Assembly: GCA_032718565.1 (NCBI GenBank)
Contig: JAVGVS010000011.1
Location: forward strand, 4,527,904-4,591,903
DNA: 64,000 nt
Direction: 5' to 3'
DNA from: Distichodus sexfasciatus
Taxonomy: Eukaryota > Chordata > Actinopteri > Characiformes > Distichodontidae
Shown: one piece after another, positions 61,856 through 64,000 of the stretch
How positions within the stretch are numbered: the first letter of the stretch is position 1
Layout: each line of letters starts with the position of its first letter
Program-made: the position numbers and the translations under genes
The notes under the pieces: generated by a model
Databases searched by the model: none
The model's input: the letters and a program-made list of their open reading frames with translations, nothing else
What the model was told of the DNA's origin: nothing

Positions 61856-64000
61856 ACATGTGTTTTGAATAAGACAAACACGGTGTTATTTACTAGTTAC
61901 TTTACTGAAAACTCTCATTTAATCAAGACCAACTCACCCAGTCCACAGTTCATTCAGGAATACGCCAAGTCAATACTGCCCATCCTACATCCCTCAAAAT
62001 ATGAAAAAGTCAGATTTTTGAAATTTTCTTCAAGTACTTCAGTGCTCAAAAGGACAGGGTTATGAGGCTGTGGGACAGCAGGCTCTGGGTTTCATGAGCT
62101 CTGAGAGGCCCTAATGTTGGAGATATTGATGCTTGAGGCAAGTCAGGCTACTCTATGCTGTCTAAAGAGAAGAAAACAGAGCCATCGGCCATTCTCTCTA
62201 GCTAGTGGTTGGGGAAAGGATATTGTCCATGGTGTGTTCTCTTTTCAATATGCTGATGCAAGGAAATCTCAGTGACTGTCCAATGCACACACTGGGTGAT
62301 GCATATATTGGTGCTTCTCCGGACTTCAGCTCATGAACAAAAGCAACACAGCTCTAAAATTCTGGATAAAAACAGTTCTTTTGGTATGTGAGTTTTGCAG
62401 GCTAGACCTTTAGACCTTTCAAGTTAGACCTTTCAGCCCATTTAAACTATTTTGGCATTGAAGTCTCAACAATGGTGTTTGCAAGTGGACTGGGTTTGAA
62501 ATTAAAGATTAATTATGAGGCACGGAATGTTAACTTCCTATTAGATTGTACAATTTTATAGGAGAAACGTGTGTAATAGAATCTTCCCTAGACATTATCC
62601 TACATTTTATGGGACCGTAAGTAACCAGATCAAGTAATGTATCTAAAATTCACATGTTTATTATGTGGTTGCAAATCCTTCACAATCAATACCTTCCTGA
62701 GTTGTGTAACCTGATGCTGGGTGTCTTTCCTGGCACAGCTCTGTTAGGATTATAACACAGGCATTTTCAGTTTATATTTCTGTATATTTTTGGTTCCTGA
62801 CTACATATAATATAATAAAATCTTATAAAATTCCAGTTGAGATAAGTTATGAAAGGTTGATTTTAAGCGCAGCATTATAGGTAGAATTTCTTTTGAAAGA
62901 AATCCAATGAAAGCATACTGTATCTTAGTGTTCATAACTTTAGATGAATTAATTAAAATTTTATCAGAAACATTAGGGCAACAGTTAATATCCCATAATC
63001 AATTAATTATGATGTTCCAATTGTCAGTCGCATTATGAATACAATTTGGGATTATAGGGGCAAGATGTTCTTGAAGTAAAAGGTGTAAAACTAAGCTCCT
63101 TTTGCCCACATTCCTGCATGGATCATAGCTTTCTTTTCACATTCTTAAAGATGTTGTTAATGCGCTGTTAAATCTACTGCTTAGTTAGATAAGATGCTAA
63201 ACTCTGCTGTGCTGTGACCACGAAGGACTATAAGACTACGGTATTTCCTAGGGTAGTCTTTGTTAAATGGATATCTCCTTTCAGGGTATTTAATTTCTAA
63301 CACATTTGGCCGTTTGTTTGCTATTGTCAGTCTCACCAGAGAATGTTTTATTCTCCGATCATGTATCAAACTGGCAAATTCAATCTGAAGATCCACACCT
63401 GTTGTAGGGACGTTGCTTCATAGTTGAGATTATGTTTGGCTCTTCATTGCAAGAAAGGAAAAAAACTAACTATATCACTTGGAGAATCTTCACACCCTAT
63501 AATCATCTTTCTTGTGCATGAACTAATAATGCTGGAACTGTAAATTGATGACTAACTCATATCTGAGCTAAAAATGAGAAGTATGTGTGACTCGTATATG
63601 ATTCACCCAACACAGCTTTAAATATTAACCACTAAACAGAAAACATGTAAAACCCATAAATAATTCTAACTAGACCTGAACCTACACTATCAGTCTGACA
63701 TTGCAACCAACTGAGTTGAGCATTATCTGCATAAACCGTGGATGTAAAGAAATCTGCAAGTACTTCTATACCGATTTCATATCGTTTAGAAGATGTTTAA
63801 GGTTTGTGTTATTTTTAGTTCTGAGTAACGCAATATTAAGACTGTCTAAGATGAGTATGAGCTCCATCTCCCACCCTCAGCTGTTTGGCTTCTCTCCATG
63901 TGCTCCAGGGTCGGCATCCAGCATGTGTCAGGGTGGAATTTATAATGACATTCAGATGCTCCAGAATTGCATGTGAATCTTGTGCTGGCTCTGCAACAAA
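61856..64000. other. Upstream DNA, no gene recognised
   Basis: AT-rich, with no strong repeat and no splice-bounded frame I could assign. Frames of 66-91 aa are unremarkable. Confidence 0.4.

Overview
This window is nuclear DNA from a vertebrate, almost certainly a teleost fish. Coding sequence is sparse and split by GT-AG introns. The intergenic and intronic DNA is rich in AT microsatellites, tRNA-derived SINEs, L2-type LINE ends, hAT-like non-autonomous elements and a palindromic MITE, all typical of fish. I cannot name the species. There is no operon, CRISPR array, phage or other prokaryotic-type system. The large open frames on the plus strand at 45.3-47.2 kb are antisense shadows of synaptotagmin exons.

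Two protein genes can be rebuilt exon by exon, both on the minus strand. (1) syt9 (synaptotagmin 9) runs from the start codon at 54930 to the stop at 26647, in seven coding exons whose splice phases all agree. The product is 518 aa: N-terminal cysteines, one membrane span, C2A, C2B and a 23-residue tail encoded by its own exon. (2) olfml1 (olfactomedin-like 1) runs from 7163 to 3438 in three coding exons (392 aa: signal peptide, coiled coil, olfactomedin domain). From memory, the order SYT9 then OLFML1 on one strand is the same in mammals, where PPFIBP2 comes next. A CpG-rich segment with a consensus splice donor at 2133-2350, also on the minus strand, is where the promoter and non-coding first exon of ppfibp2 would be expected. 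In that case bases 1-2132 would be its first intron.

Layout: 1-2132 putative ppfibp2 intron; 2133-2350 CpG promoter and exon; 2350-3437 spacer with CTCF-like sites and the olfml1 3' end; 3438-7163 olfml1; 7164-26540 intergenic DNA with many repeats; 26541-54930 syt9; 54931-55350 syt9 promoter region; 55350-64000 upstream DNA dominated by AT and CA repeats, with no gene recognised.

The more interesting points are: the syt9 terminal exon with a Syt10-like tail; a 10-bp hairpin enclosing the exon-6 splice donor; a split REST/NRSF-like site and an overlapping upstream ORF at the syt9 start; two perfect CTCF-consensus sites in convergent orientation around olfml1; a palindromic CLEAR/E-box in the CpG promoter; and several dated or nested transposon insertions. 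These are reading-level inferences from sequence alone, with no alignment or database search behind them.
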